From F23-D06 sp963620035 (GTDB lineage: Bacteria; Bacteroidota; Bacteroidia; Bacteroidales; WCHB1-69): a DNA stretch of 64,000 nucleotides. The translations under genes and the position numbers were made by a program. This document shows positions 39,601 to 47,452 of this stretch, piece by piece. The stretch covers positions 48,223-112,222 of the forward strand of contig CAVEXN010000005.1 in assembly GCA_963620035.1 (NCBI GenBank), in the 5' to 3' direction. How positions within the stretch are numbered: position 1 is the stretch's first letter; each line of letters opens with the position of its first letter. The notes below the pieces were generated by a model. It saw only the letters and a program-made list of their open reading frames with translations. It had not been told where the DNA came from and searched no databases.

Positions 39601-40974
39601 GTTTCGCTCTATACTTGTCCGCAGATAACCACGCTTACCGAAGTGGAACAGGTGTTCAGCAGTGTGCCGGCAACTGGAGCAGGCAACAGTTTCATCGCTT
39701 TCAAGTTCACACCCGGTGCCTATTCAGGTTATTATATGAGCATCGACGATGTTTATCTTGAAACTATCCCTGTTTGTCCGCGACCCGGCACGCTGGAAGT
39801 TTCCAATGTGACCAGCACCTCCGTTGACTTGAGTTGGACTGAAACGGGCACGGCCACGGCCTGGAACATCGAGTACGGACCGCAGGGCTTCACGCAAGGC
39901 ACCGGCACTACGGTAGCAGCCACTACCAACCCGTTTACCTTGTCGGGCCTGTCCGCAACGGCATATGACTTCTACGTGCAGGCCGACTGCGGCAGCGGCG
40001 AAAGCAGCGGCTGGAGAGGCCCAGTCTCCGCCACCCCTGGCAGCTACAACATGCCGGCTACGGGTACGGCCACGATTACGATGTGTGACGGCATCATTTA
40101 CGATGACGGCGGCGCTGATGGCAACTATTCGTCCAACTGCAACGGTACACTTGTCATCAATCCCGCCACCCCGGGCAACGTGGTCAAGGTGCAGGGCATC
40201 GGTAACTTCACATTCGAATCGTGCTGTGACTATCTGGTCATCTATGACGGAACAGACAATACGGGAGCGCAGCTCTATACGACAGAAGGCATTTATTCAG
40301 GCACGATACCGGAGTGTACCTCTACCACGGGCTCTATTACGCTCTATGTCTATTCTGACGGCAGCATGCAGTATTCCGGCTTTGCCTTGCAGGTTTCCTG
40401 CGTCGATACCACGGGCGGAGACCCCGGTCCCACACCTCCTGAGCCCGGCGTGGTATGCGATGCTCCCACCAACCTTACGGTTTCCGATGTCACCTTCAAC
40501 AGCGCAAACCTCTCGTGGACACAGACGGGCACACCAGACAGCTGGACGGTCTATTTCCGGAAGGGCACGGATGCCTGGACCACGGTGAGCACCACGACCC
40601 CGTCGCCGTACGCACTCACCGACCTCGCGCCGGAGAGCAACTACGAGGCATACGTGGTGGCCGTCTGCGGAGACTCGGTCAGCTCGCCCTCCAACACCGT
40701 GACGTTCAGCACGCTGGCAGACGGCATTGCGGACTATGTACTGGACCAGACCAAGCTCTACCCGAACCCGACCAGCAGCAACGTGACCATCGTCAACAAC
40801 AGCTGCATGATTGAGAAGGTTGAGGTGTATGACGTATATGGCCAGACCCTCCGCGTGCAGCAGGTGAACGGCAGCAGCGCAGTGCTTCCTGCCGAAGAAC
40901 TTGCCGCCGGCATGTACTTCGTGCGTGTCATAACCGACAAGGGGACGGTCGTGAAGCCGTTCACGAAACGGTAG
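33607..40974 (+). CDS. Giant secreted multi-FN3 adhesin with cleaved-adhesin-like modules, CUB domain and T9SS sorting domain
   Basis: A 2455-residue exported surface protein. The signal peptide ends at AVAQ (residue 21), where CDAPTDV starts the mature chain. Then come three module types. Type A, about 180 residues, marked by YSQQIYTASEI-like motifs, is at about 278-462, 805-995 and 1608-1788. Type B, marked by PYTENFDSY then CWS and NTLQLSF, like cleaved-adhesin/MAM-type folds, is at about 555-718, 1088-1248, 1337-1518 and 1876-2055. Fibronectin III domains separate them (eight complete, plus a split one at the N-terminus). A CUB domain is at about 2149-2265. The last about 72 residues (LYPNPTSSNVTIVNN, then YDVYGQTL, GMYFVRVITDKG and KPFTKR) form a type A T9SS sorting domain. 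A role in adhesion or polymer binding is inferred from this architecture. The start at 33607 is set by the signal peptide. Confidence 0.92.
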   Translation: MKKILLSAIALFLTSLVAVAQCDAPTDVQASATWRKAKVSWRSPLLNNPTTLDYGVVRTGSLGAGIRQYSLGVRYPADTMQRFSGKRLRSVSFFPVVAIDYTLNIYSGGYMVGDTVYSGGTLVHTQQISSADISAGTVNEIMLSSSLIVTGSDELLVSFQIATTSTIYPFGFGYDNTIDGYTNLGILDSTTVWDTWNISGEPTPGLFLQCHFIDACSITGFNVFRDNVQLNTAPIGTHSYLDTAVVAGQQHCYTVQSICGTATSDASPYCLTVPTQPNCSYPMVGNGTDEVNYLPMACYYNYSYSQQIYTASEIGAQSGTVASITFQYFHNVPYTWNNVTIYMANVSDSAFANNNSWIPAGELTEVFNGSIYCTNADSNNVTVDFDQYFEWDGSSNVVVAILNNNGTYIGYQTRFYTHTTDVRQTLYAQQDGSPFSIYNLGTSGTLTYKRSNMKFCFGPEPSCYKPVRTRLSDITSSGVTLSWSRHSESDNSWEVVAVPSGYAVSSGTSVPVFDTTYTFTTLQDNTDYDVYVRTVCSGTDQSGWVKVSFRTLCDPHTGVPYTENFRGYGTGGEQTFPFCWSRMTNYTSTQYPYINNNYQLYLYSYDTYYSLAASQALDLSNYAENTLALSFEIAKSSTTYGRLDVGIMTDPSDLNTLTILKSYYPSDIAATNVFQQEYITLTQSYTQPVYLAFYAPGVPSVTNYVLLKNVKVDYVPSCLPPSDLTVSNVTGTAATISWTEALYGAQGYSLEYGEVGQQMVTVPMQDNSYMLTGLTQGTQYQVKLYSNCAEGSADTLTTQFTTLSFVECTQPDTVANEITGTSTGTSYQIPVNNFYRYTYSQQIFTADEIDPAHTPTVLTAIAFEYSYSSPMTDKNNVQIYLAHRTRSTFNSTNDWTPISEATLVYEGPLNCSQGWNTFEFDNYFSYNGSDNLVLIVDDNSNDYNSSSYTFNTHSTAGYMTLCRNSDSQNFDPANPGPGSYITSRNDVKFFKCLQVSPQSCPVPMVYVSGEESDAITVDWVSNGSESSWNLEYRAAGETDWTSMGTVSASPAIIDNLDTDVDYEVRLQALCAAGDSSLWAYATAHTPCEAVDLPLLENFDAVASGIPGCWSRLYNTTSATPSVSTSSAYSGSTSLYFNCSSSSLYAYFISPRLNDNIAMDDLQIMFAARKTSDSYFIQVGIMSDPADQSTFVPIGSFTPSAVNIWEEGEVLSRGYTGNGRYVAFRIPAWYSNSIYLDDIYVGSIPTCMHVGNISATEITAYDATITWVPGGSETSWNYIIGPAGTVDTETDASVSVSENSATVDQLTPNTLYDIYVQAACSGSDQSTWKRYTFRSGCAALTELPYTENFDSYQGATNTSSGNVSPSCWSHINYSTSNDAYPLVHASSNAYSGPNALYFYSYMSSYSYYSDLYAIMPEIDTLQLPINTLQLSFMAKSKSSSYPFNIQIGVMSDPADSSTFVPVTTVTANTTTYSYYEVNFNNYLGGGQYIAFKVDLPTTLYASHAGYIDDVVLKLMPQCSPVRNIEVSDVAGSSARISWSAGSLGTVSNYTLEYAVNDDNDNWIVASSSITGTSYLLSGLEPTTPYKVRVKTNCEDSESAYETATFTTQCLAGGNIEVGTGTNTTSYFPSYSFYCYSYTQQIFLASELNGAATLRSVSFDVTSVGAANRDIQIYLMSTTESAPSSWLPASTAQLVYSGQTNFTTGWNTFNFSTPFQYNGTDNLALIVIDQTGSYESSNSFRSHTGHSGCSRYIYNDNTQYTTSSVPSSGNSSTTRNNVRFGGDCDSSVTCIAPNMYVAAVGETTADIAWVAGYQETAWEMDYTMQGDSTWTSVPNPSGFSVQLTGLTSNTPYQVRMRSVCGSGDESSYVYAFFRTECGILSIPYTEDFNSYSGAISTSSSTPSGYPNCEMPSCWTFLNLAQTSSTYQQAFISSYSSYASTGNCLFVKLGSGSPMYAVLPTFNVDINTLQLTFKYRNEGTGTSNGTLEVGYVTSLTDASTFVSLYTCPQITTLTEVEQVFSSVPATGAGNSFIAFKFTPGAYSGYYMSIDDVYLETIPVCPRPGTLEVSNVTSTSVDLSWTETGTATAWNIEYGPQGFTQGTGTTVAATTNPFTLSGLSATAYDFYVQADCGSGESSGWRGPVSATPGSYNMPATGTATITMCDGIIYDDGGADGNYSSNCNGTLVINPATPGNVVKVQGIGNFTFESCCDYLVIYDGTDNTGAQLYTTEGIYSGTIPECTSTTGSITLYVYSDGSMQYSGFALQVSCVDTTGGDPGPTPPEPGVVCDAPTNLTVSDVTFNSANLSWTQTGTPDSWTVYFRKGTDAWTTVSTTTPSPYALTDLAPESNYEAYVVAVCGDSVSSPSNTVTFSTLADGIADYVLDQTKLYPNPTSSNVTIVNNSCMIEKVEVYDVYGQTLRVQQVNGSSAVLPAEELAAGMYFVRVITDKGTVVKPFTKR
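34438..38970 (+). repeat. Three copies of a ~550-bp coding module (type A) inside the giant adhesin gene
   Basis: Copies lie at about 34438-34990, 36020-36590 and 38429-38970. Each encodes a motif like YSQQIFTADEI, then an NVQIYL strand, then YNGSDNLVLIV. They are diverged at DNA level and recognisable as protein repeats. They are separated by FN3 and type B modules. Confidence 0.75.
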
Positions 40975-40999
40975 TTCCCAAAAACTTTTTCATAGCGTA

Positions 41000-41034
41000 A
41001 GAGGGCGCGCCGAAAGGCGCACCCTCTTTTTTTG
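41000..41034 (+). terminator. Intrinsic terminator of the giant adhesin gene
   Basis: GAGGGCGCGCC (41001-41011), loop GAAA, then GGCGCACCCTC (41016-41026) with one mismatch, followed by seven T. It begins 26 bases after the stop codon. Confidence 0.85.
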
Positions 41035-41035
41035 T

Positions 41036-41043
41036 TACATTTG
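41036..41043 (+). promoter_or_regulatory. -7 element for the lipoprotein pair
   Basis: TACATTTG directly after the adhesin terminator, about 142 bases before the first ATG at 41185. Confidence 0.5.
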
Positions 41044-41184
41044 CGGCGTTTTTAATAATGAACAGAATCAAACAGTATGAAAATGATTTTTTGTCTAAAA
41101 ATGTACACTCGCACAAACGAAGCCAACAGTTCCTGCCTGGCTAAATATATTCATTTAAAAGAATTATTATAAATCACAGTTGTT

Positions 41185-41724
41185 ATGAAAATAATCATAT
41201 TTATTACAACGGCAATTGCTGTAACTATGTTTTCGTGCAATGAAAACAATGAAAACAATGAAATGAACGCAAAAAACGTATCAATTTACAAAATGTCGCT
41301 TGAAGAATTTGCCCAATCTGTAGAAACAGACGAAGAGCAACAATTCTTTAAAACACATGCTGTAATAGATTACTCGGAAATTTGTGCTCAAGCCATGCAA
41401 AGCGTATCGAATGAAAATGATTTTGTCAAAAAGCGTTTTAAAATAAAATTCAGGTGGTTTGTTGGATGCGAAAGAGCATTTGGCATTTGTCTGATTATTC
41501 CGATTGGTGTGGCTGATGCCAATGCGTCAATGTTCATGTATGGAGGAAAATGTATTATTGTTCCTGATTCTGAAGAAGACAATGGTTTGACAAATGACGG
41601 ATTCCTTCCAGTGTATTGTGACATACCCGTGAATGACAATTTTAAGATAAAGGAAGGCATATATGCTTCATATTATGATGAAAATGCTAAAAAAAGTGTT
41701 GTAGCCGTAGATGTCGTGAGATGA
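41185..41724 (+). CDS. Hypothetical lipoprotein
   Basis: A 179-residue protein I do not recognise. The N-terminus is a lipoprotein signal with Cys18 in AVTMFSC, followed by an Asn/Glu-rich linker (NENNENNEMN). The rest is a soluble domain with CERAFGICLIIPIGVADA in the middle and two more cysteines (CIIVPD, YCDIPV). Its codons are clearly more AT-rich than those of its neighbours. The stop overlaps the next start (ATGA), so the two genes are translationally coupled. Together they look like a recently acquired or lineage-specific pair. Confidence 0.7.
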   Translation: MKIIIFITTAIAVTMFSCNENNENNEMNAKNVSIYKMSLEEFAQSVETDEEQQFFKTHAVIDYSEICAQAMQSVSNENDFVKKRFKIKFRWFVGCERAFGICLIIPIGVADANASMFMYGGKCIIVPDSEEDNGLTNDGFLPVYCDIPVNDNFKIKEGIYASYYDENAKKSVVAVDVVR

Positions 41725-42317
41725 AATATGTAAAGTTTGCCATCGGATTAGAAATTATTATCTTATTCATCGCATTGTCCGGGTGCGGAATGTTGTATGG
41801 ATATAGGAGTATCAAAACTTTTGACGAAACGGTTTACAACGATTTCATTTCCGATATAAATGACACAGTTTTGACAATAATACCTGTTGTGAGTGATTTT
41901 TCAACATTCAAAAAATACAGAACCATTTGTGAAGACAGTTTGTGGCAACACTCATATTCGGGACAACCTGTCCAAATATTGTATTTTATGAACGATTCAT
42001 TGGTTTCATATCATATCAACTGTATGGCAAAGGGTCTGTTTTCAAACCTTAATTGGAACACAGAGGAGAGGTTTGAGCGTTTCCCTCCTGCCTCTGCCGT
42101 AAAACTCCATGATTTTTCGTTGAATGGTGTTTTAGACTTGTACGACATCCATCAAAAAGACAAATGTGTGGTCATTGTTTTCTGGACAACGATGTTTTGT
42201 AAAATCTCTAAGTCTGCTGTTGAGACGGTGAAATCAAACATTCATAAATTCGGAAAGAATCAGGATATCATAGTGTACTTGATAAACACCGATAAATATT
42301 ACCTTGAAGCAAGGTAG
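41721..42317 (+). CDS. Small lipoprotein with a truncated thioredoxin-like segment
   Basis: A 198-residue protein. A lipoprotein signal ends at Cys22 (IALSGC). The C-terminal part, about residues 128-192, looks like the start of a thioredoxin/TlpA-like fold: VKLHDFSLNG, then CVVIVFWTTMFCKISKSAVE, then IIVYLINTD. The usual CxxC position reads C160-x-x-S163, and the later strands with the cis-proline are missing, so redox activity is doubtful. It is AT-rich like its upstream partner, with a 4-base overlap. The function is unknown. Confidence 0.65.
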   Translation: MKYVKFAIGLEIIILFIALSGCGMLYGYRSIKTFDETVYNDFISDINDTVLTIIPVVSDFSTFKKYRTICEDSLWQHSYSGQPVQILYFMNDSLVSYHINCMAKGLFSNLNWNTEERFERFPPASAVKLHDFSLNGVLDLYDIHQKDKCVVIVFWTTMFCKISKSAVETVKSNIHKFGKNQDIIVYLINTDKYYLEAR

Positions 42318-42433
42318 ATTGGGTCAGTTGCCAAAAGGCGCGCCCACACTTTGTCTTGTGTTTTTTGTTGAAATTGTGAATGGGAAATTGTATTTTTCGT
42401 TTCCCATTTTCAGTTTTCCGTTCTAAAAAACGC

Positions 42434-42441
42434 TATCTTTG
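42434..42441 (+). promoter_or_regulatory. -7 element for the metallophosphatase-galE-antiporter group
   Basis: TATCTTTG, 22 bases upstream of the ATG at 42464. Confidence 0.6.
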
Positions 42442-42463
42442 CGGCCGCTACAGAGAAGTCCCC

Positions 42464-43270
42464 ATGCTGAAAAGAACAATCATCTTGTTCGGTGCATGCT
42501 TGCTCGCAAGTCTCTCCGCCTTTGCCCAAGCAAAGGCGCTCACCATTTTGCACACCAACGATACCCATAGCCAGATTGAGCCCTATACTTACAAGGCGGA
42601 CACCAATGTCGGCGGCTTCCTTCGCCGTGAGGCTTTCATCAGAGAGGAGCGTGCCGCCCATCCTGATTTGCTGCTGCTGGATGCCGGCGATTTCTCGCAA
42701 GGTACGCCCTATTTCAACTTCTTCAAGGGTTATATGGAGATACGGCTGATGAACGCGATGCACTATGATGCGGTCGCCCTCGGCAATCACGAGTTTGACA
42801 ACGGCTCGGCTGCCCTGGCGAAAAGGCTCCGCAAGGCTGACTTTCCGGCGTTGTGCGCCAATTATCTTTTTCATGACAAAAGACTGGCCAAGGTGGTCAA
42901 ACCTTTTGCCGTATTTCGTCGCGGCGGCCTGACCGTCGGCGTTTTCGGGCTCACCGCAGACCTTCAGGGACTGGTGTCGCCGGAAACGGCTGCCGAACTT
43001 ACTTACATAGACCCGATAAAGGTAGCGAGACAGATGGTCGATACGCTCAAACGTCAGCATTGCGACCTCATTGTTTGCCTCTCGCACCTCGGAATTGGGG
43101 AAGGAACGGTGAACGACCTCAACGTCGCAGAAAGCGTGCCGGGCATAGACCTTATCATCGGAGGGCATACGCACAGGTTTCTGGCGGAGCCTGTTTTAGT
43201 GAACGGCACCCGCATTTACCAGCTTGCCAACAAAGGCAAGTGCGTAGGTGAAATTACCATTGAATACTGA
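42464..43270 (+). CDS. Exported 5'-nucleotidase-family metallophosphatase (catalytic domain only)
   Basis: A 268-residue periplasmic calcineurin-like phosphoesterase. The signal peptide ends near SAFAQ. Metal-site motifs appear in order: HTNDTHSQIEP, DAGDFSQGTP, GNHEFDNG, LSHLGIGEG and GGHTHRF. The substrate-binding C-terminal domain of UshA-type 5'-nucleotidases is absent; in Bacteroidales it is often a separate gene, but none is seen here. The start is placed at the signal peptide, just after a promoter. galE follows after 20 bases. Confidence 0.88.
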   Translation: MLKRTIILFGACLLASLSAFAQAKALTILHTNDTHSQIEPYTYKADTNVGGFLRREAFIREERAAHPDLLLLDAGDFSQGTPYFNFFKGYMEIRLMNAMHYDAVALGNHEFDNGSAALAKRLRKADFPALCANYLFHDKRLAKVVKPFAVFRRGGLTVGVFGLTADLQGLVSPETAAELTYIDPIKVARQMVDTLKRQHCDLIVCLSHLGIGEGTVNDLNVAESVPGIDLIIGGHTHRFLAEPVLVNGTRIYQLANKGKCVGEITIEY

Positions 43271-43290
43271 AAATTAAAATAGAAAGATAA

Positions 43291-44337
43291 ATGAAAAAGA
43301 AAGTTCTGGTTACCGGAGGATGCGGATACATCGGTTCGCACACAATTATTGAATTAGTAGAAAGCGGCAATTATGAGGTGCTCTCGGTTGACAGTTGCGA
43401 GCGCAGCACGCCGGAGACGATGCAGCGGGTTGAGAACATTACGGGCGTAAGGGTTCAGAACTTTCAGGTTGACATCTGCAACAAGGACGCTTTCTTCCAG
43501 GTGCTGGAGCAGCATCCTGACATTGTGGGCATCATCCACTTTGCCGCCTACAAAGCCGTGGGCGAGTCGGTGGAGCAGCCGCTGATGTATTACCGCAACA
43601 ATCTCGGTGCGCTGGCCAATGTGCTGGAGGCGTGCCAACGTTTCCATATCGACAATCTGCTCTTTTCCTCGTCATGCTCCGTCTATGGAGATGTGCAGAA
43701 ACTGCCCGTGAGCGAAGACACCCCTATCGGGGAGGCCGAGTGCCCCTACGCCCATACCAAACAGATCGGCGAAGCGATGATCCGAAGCATGACGGTGCCC
43801 AACCCGAACATGAAAGCGCTGATCTTGCGCTACTTCAACCCTGTCGGCGCACATCCTACCGGACTTAACGGCGAACTGTCGCCGGACAAGCCCAACAACT
43901 TGGTGCCTATCATCATGCGTGTGGCAGTGGGCATTCAGCCGCAGATGACGGTCTTCGGCACGGACTACGACACGCGCGACGGCTCATGCATCCGCGACTA
44001 TCTGCATGTTTCAGACATCGCCGCCGCCCACGTCAAGGCGATGGACTATCTTACGGACAACCGCAACAGCGCACCCTGCGAGGTGTTCAACCTGGGCAGC
44101 GGCAACGGCGTTACGGTACTGGAGATGCTCAAGGCCGCCGAGCAGGTGGTGGGAAGAAAACTGAACTATACACTCGGCGACCGCCGTCCGGGCGATGTTC
44201 CGGCCATCTACGGCGACAGCCGCAGGGCAAACGAACTGCTGGGATGGCATTGCCGCTATGCCATCTCCGACATGATGGAGTCTGCCTGGAAATGGGAGAA
44301 CTACTTAATGGAACTCGGGAATAACAAAAAAGAATGA
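43291..44337 (+). CDS. galE: UDP-glucose 4-epimerase
   Basis: A 348-residue extended SDR that interconverts UDP-glucose and UDP-galactose. The NAD motif GGCGYIGSH (residues 8-16), FSSSCSVYGD, the YAHTKQIGE catalytic Tyr/Lys and RYFNPVGAHPTG with RDYLHVSDIAAAH are all typical GalE. The stop overlaps the antiporter start by 4 bases. Confidence 0.96.
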   Translation: MKKKVLVTGGCGYIGSHTIIELVESGNYEVLSVDSCERSTPETMQRVENITGVRVQNFQVDICNKDAFFQVLEQHPDIVGIIHFAAYKAVGESVEQPLMYYRNNLGALANVLEACQRFHIDNLLFSSSCSVYGDVQKLPVSEDTPIGEAECPYAHTKQIGEAMIRSMTVPNPNMKALILRYFNPVGAHPTGLNGELSPDKPNNLVPIIMRVAVGIQPQMTVFGTDYDTRDGSCIRDYLHVSDIAAAHVKAMDYLTDNRNSAPCEVFNLGSGNGVTVLEMLKAAEQVVGRKLNYTLGDRRPGDVPAIYGDSRRANELLGWHCRYAISDMMESAWKWENYLMELGNNKKE

Positions 44338-46067
44338 ATGAAAATCTGAAACTCGTCTCCGACCTCGCGCTGATACTGATTTCTGCCGGCGTTTTCACTA
44401 TCATATTCAAACTTCTCAAACAGCCGTTGGTGTTGGGCTACATAGTCGCCGGCTTTCTAGTGGGCCCGCACCTCAACATCTTCCCGACAGTCGCCGACAC
44501 CGCCAACATCGAGGTGTGGTCCGAAATAGGTATCATCTTCCTGCTGTTCGGATTAGGGCTTGAGTTCAACTTCCAGAAACTCTTCTCTGTGGGAAGCAAG
44601 GCTTTTGTGACCGCACTGTTGGAGATTGTTGCGATGATGGCGGTAGGGCTGCTGCTGGGCAATGTCATGGGGTGGGACACAACCGAGAGTGTCTTTTTAG
44701 GAGGCATGTTGGCCATGTCTTCCACGACTATCATCATCAAGGCCTTTGAGGACATGAACGTGAAAAACGATTCGTTTGTGGACCTTACGATGGTTGTCCT
44801 GATTATTCAGGATATTGTGGCGGTCGTGCTTATGGTGCTGCTTTCCACCGCCGCAGCCAGTCAGCAGTTCGCCGGCAAGGAGATGGTCATGAGCATCGTG
44901 AAACTGCTCTTTTTCCTGGTGCTCTGGTTTGTGGTAGGCATTTATGTCATCCCCACGTTTTTCAAGAAATCGAGGAAGTACATCAACGACGAGACCTTGC
45001 TCATCATCTCCATTGGCTTGTGTTTCGGCATGGTGATAATAGCAAACAAGGTGGGTTTTTCGTCGGCATTAGGCGCTTTTGTCATCGGTTCGATCCTCTC
45101 CGAGACGGTTGAAAGCGAGCGTATCATAGCGTTGACCGGCGGCATAAAGAACCTTTTCGGGGCGATCTTCTTCGTGTCGGTAGGCATGATGATAGACCCG
45201 CAGGTATTGGTGCAGTATTGGAAATTGGTGCTCTCCCTCGTGATTATCACGCTGGTGGTAAAAGCCATCGTCTCGTCGTCGGCGGCGCTCGTGGCAGGGG
45301 CGTCGCTGGAAGACTCGGTCAAGACCGGCTTCACGCTTGCGCAGGTGGGCGAGTTTGCCTTCATCATAGCCTCTGTCGGCGTGTCGTTGGGGGTGATGCC
45401 CAAACACATCTATCCCGTCATCATTGCAGTCTCTGTGGTCACCACATTCACGACTCCCTACTGGATCAAGGCCGCCACACCATGCTATGCATTCCTGAAC
45501 AGGAAACTCTCCCCGGAAGTGAAAGCCCGGCTGGACGACTACAGCCTTCTGGGCAAAAAAAGCGGCAAGAAGAACTGGAAAAGCATAATCGTCGCCACAT
45601 TGCCGCGTATTATCATCTTCTTTGTGCTTTCCACCGCCATAATGATGTTACTTTTCGACTATGTGTGGCCTTTCGTGAGACAGACAGGCATCGGCAGTTT
45701 TCTGCCCTCTTGGATTTATGACACGGCCTGCACGGCAGTGTCCATCATCGTCATAGTGCCGTTTCTCTATGGCATCGTGCGGAATACACCGAAAACAGTG
45801 AGGATGTATTCGGATATGGTCAACCGGAATAGGGCAAACACGATAGTGGTGGTGGTATGGACTTTGCTGCGCCTCATTATAGCATCGTCTTTTGTTTTCC
45901 TCATACTGCTGCGCTTTTTCAAATACACCAAATGGGTGATAGCCTTAGTGACGTTGGCGATAGTCGTCTTCGTGCTCTTCTCGGGGCACACTCTCAACCG
46001 CCTATCCTCTCTGGAAAGCAAGTTTTTGGAGAACCTGAACGACAAAGAAAACAGCGGGAAAGCATGA
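44334..46067 (+). CDS. Cation:proton antiporter (CPA2 / KefB-like)
   Basis: A 577-residue membrane protein with about 12 helices in the first 400 residues (GYIVAGFLVGPH, LFGLGLEFNF, LTMVVLIIQDIVAVVLMVLL with the Q/D ion-site pair) and four more hydrophobic segments in the C-terminal part. It lacks a TrkA-N/RCK domain. It should exchange K+ or Na+ for protons. The start overlaps the galE stop (ATGA), so it is coupled to galE. Confidence 0.9.
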   Translation: MNENLKLVSDLALILISAGVFTIIFKLLKQPLVLGYIVAGFLVGPHLNIFPTVADTANIEVWSEIGIIFLLFGLGLEFNFQKLFSVGSKAFVTALLEIVAMMAVGLLLGNVMGWDTTESVFLGGMLAMSSTTIIIKAFEDMNVKNDSFVDLTMVVLIIQDIVAVVLMVLLSTAAASQQFAGKEMVMSIVKLLFFLVLWFVVGIYVIPTFFKKSRKYINDETLLIISIGLCFGMVIIANKVGFSSALGAFVIGSILSETVESERIIALTGGIKNLFGAIFFVSVGMMIDPQVLVQYWKLVLSLVIITLVVKAIVSSSAALVAGASLEDSVKTGFTLAQVGEFAFIIASVGVSLGVMPKHIYPVIIAVSVVTTFTTPYWIKAATPCYAFLNRKLSPEVKARLDDYSLLGKKSGKKNWKSIIVATLPRIIIFFVLSTAIMMLLFDYVWPFVRQTGIGSFLPSWIYDTACTAVSIIVIVPFLYGIVRNTPKTVRMYSDMVNRNRANTIVVVVWTLLRLIIASSFVFLILLRFFKYTKWVIALVTLAIVVFVLFSGHTLNRLSSLESKFLENLNDKENSGKA

Positions 46068-46084
46068 AGCCGGATTCCGACCGG

Positions 46085-47452
46085 TTACATCCTTTCTTTC
46101 AAAACCAATGCGATGTTCTCAACGATGCCGGTGACCAATGCATTGCCCATAAGGAACGCACGGCGCAAGTCGGACGAGCCAAAGGTATGGTTGTCCGGGA
46201 ACATATTCAGTCTTTCCAACTCTACTGGCACAAGCCGGCGATAACGACCGCTTTCAGTCTTGACAACATGCTTGAAACGTGAAGGCCCCGAACCACCTTC
46301 GCCCGTGATAACAGTTCTTGAAGCACGGTCAAGATGGTCGGGGAATGCCATAGCCCCTTCGCTGTAATTATACTCAAACCCGGTGGTCTTGTTAATGCGC
46401 TTTAGCGACTTCGAGCCTTTCTGGTATTCCCACTTCGGCAAGTCTTCCGCAGATATGAAAAACTCTTTTGGTACAACCCTCTCATCAACAAGTACATCGC
46501 CGAGCGTAAGGCAAGGGCCGTCATACTTTGGTATTGTGTCAAGGGTGTAAACTTTGCCGTTTGCCATTACGCCGGAGTTTCTAAATGGGCTTTCTTTCTT
46601 TCCTTTGTTGAAGTTGTCAGAGACATCTGCTATGTCTTCGCTAATATCGAAAGATTTGATCTTGTTGTCTTTTTCTTGGCAATTGAACGCTTGTGGCATG
46701 ATGCCATCTTGGAGTATCCAGTCGAACTTGTTGCTTAATTTTCCAAATTGTGTGGCAAACTGTGTTCCTTGACGATAAGCTACCATATAAGTACGGCGGC
46801 GGCGTTGTGGCATCCCATAATCCGCTGCATTGACAATGCGCCATTCCACTATGTAACCGAGGCTTGACAAAGAAGACAAAATAATGGCAAAGTCGCGCCC
46901 GCGTTGTTTGGCTGGCGAATTGAGAAGACGGTCAACGTTTTCCAACATCAGATAATTTGGACGCTTATCACCCTTTTCTTTCAAAATACGGTAGATTTGC
47001 CACCAAAGCACACCTTTCTTTCCCTCAATGCCACCAGAGCGTTGTAAAGTTGTGGCAACGGAATAGTCTTGACAAGGGAAACCGCCACAAAGCAAATCGC
47101 TGTCTGGAATTTCGTCTGTAGGTACAGTTGCAATGTCTTCGTTGGAATGTCCGTCAGCCCCAAAATGTCTGCAATAGATGATGCTTGCATCTTGGCGTTT
47201 AGTAGATGGCTCCCATTGGTTGCTCCAAACGGTTTTAAAATGCTTAGAAGCACGTTCCAGTCCAATTCTAAAGCCACCGACACCAGCAAACAGCTCTACC
47301 ACCCTAATATCATTTGGCTCAACTTCCGGGCATACATTGTCAAATAGCCCAAGTTCTCTAACACGCTGATGTACTGTGTCTGAATATCTTGCAATTGGCT
47401 CGCACAGCATCCAATTGCCAGCATTGTCCGAATCTTGATTAAAATTCATCAT
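46085..47452 (-). CDS. DNA (cytosine-5-)-methyltransferase
   Basis: A 455-residue C5-methyltransferase. Motif I is ELFAGVGGFRIGLE (53-66) and motif IV is GGFPCQDYS with catalytic C127. Motif VI is ENV (171-173) and motif VIII is QRRRRTYMVAYR (from 216). A target-recognition region lies at about 230-390, and motifs IX-X are near the C-terminus (ERLNMFPDNHTF, then MGNALV). Its translation start overlaps the stop of a truncated Sau3AI-type endonuclease gene, which suggests the original target was GATC; that is an inference from the partner only. With the nuclease broken, it would now act as a solitary methylase. Confidence 0.93.
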   Translation of the reverse strand: MMNFNQDSDNAGNWMLCEPIARYSDTVHQRVRELGLFDNVCPEVEPNDIRVVELFAGVGGFRIGLERASKHFKTVWSNQWEPSTKRQDASIIYCRHFGADGHSNEDIATVPTDEIPDSDLLCGGFPCQDYSVATTLQRSGGIEGKKGVLWWQIYRILKEKGDKRPNYLMLENVDRLLNSPAKQRGRDFAIILSSLSSLGYIVEWRIVNAADYGMPQRRRRTYMVAYRQGTQFATQFGKLSNKFDWILQDGIMPQAFNCQEKDNKIKSFDISEDIADVSDNFNKGKKESPFRNSGVMANGKVYTLDTIPKYDGPCLTLGDVLVDERVVPKEFFISAEDLPKWEYQKGSKSLKRINKTTGFEYNYSEGAMAFPDHLDRASRTVITGEGGSGPSRFKHVVKTESGRYRRLVPVELERLNMFPDNHTFGSSDLRRAFLMGNALVTGIVENIALVLKERM

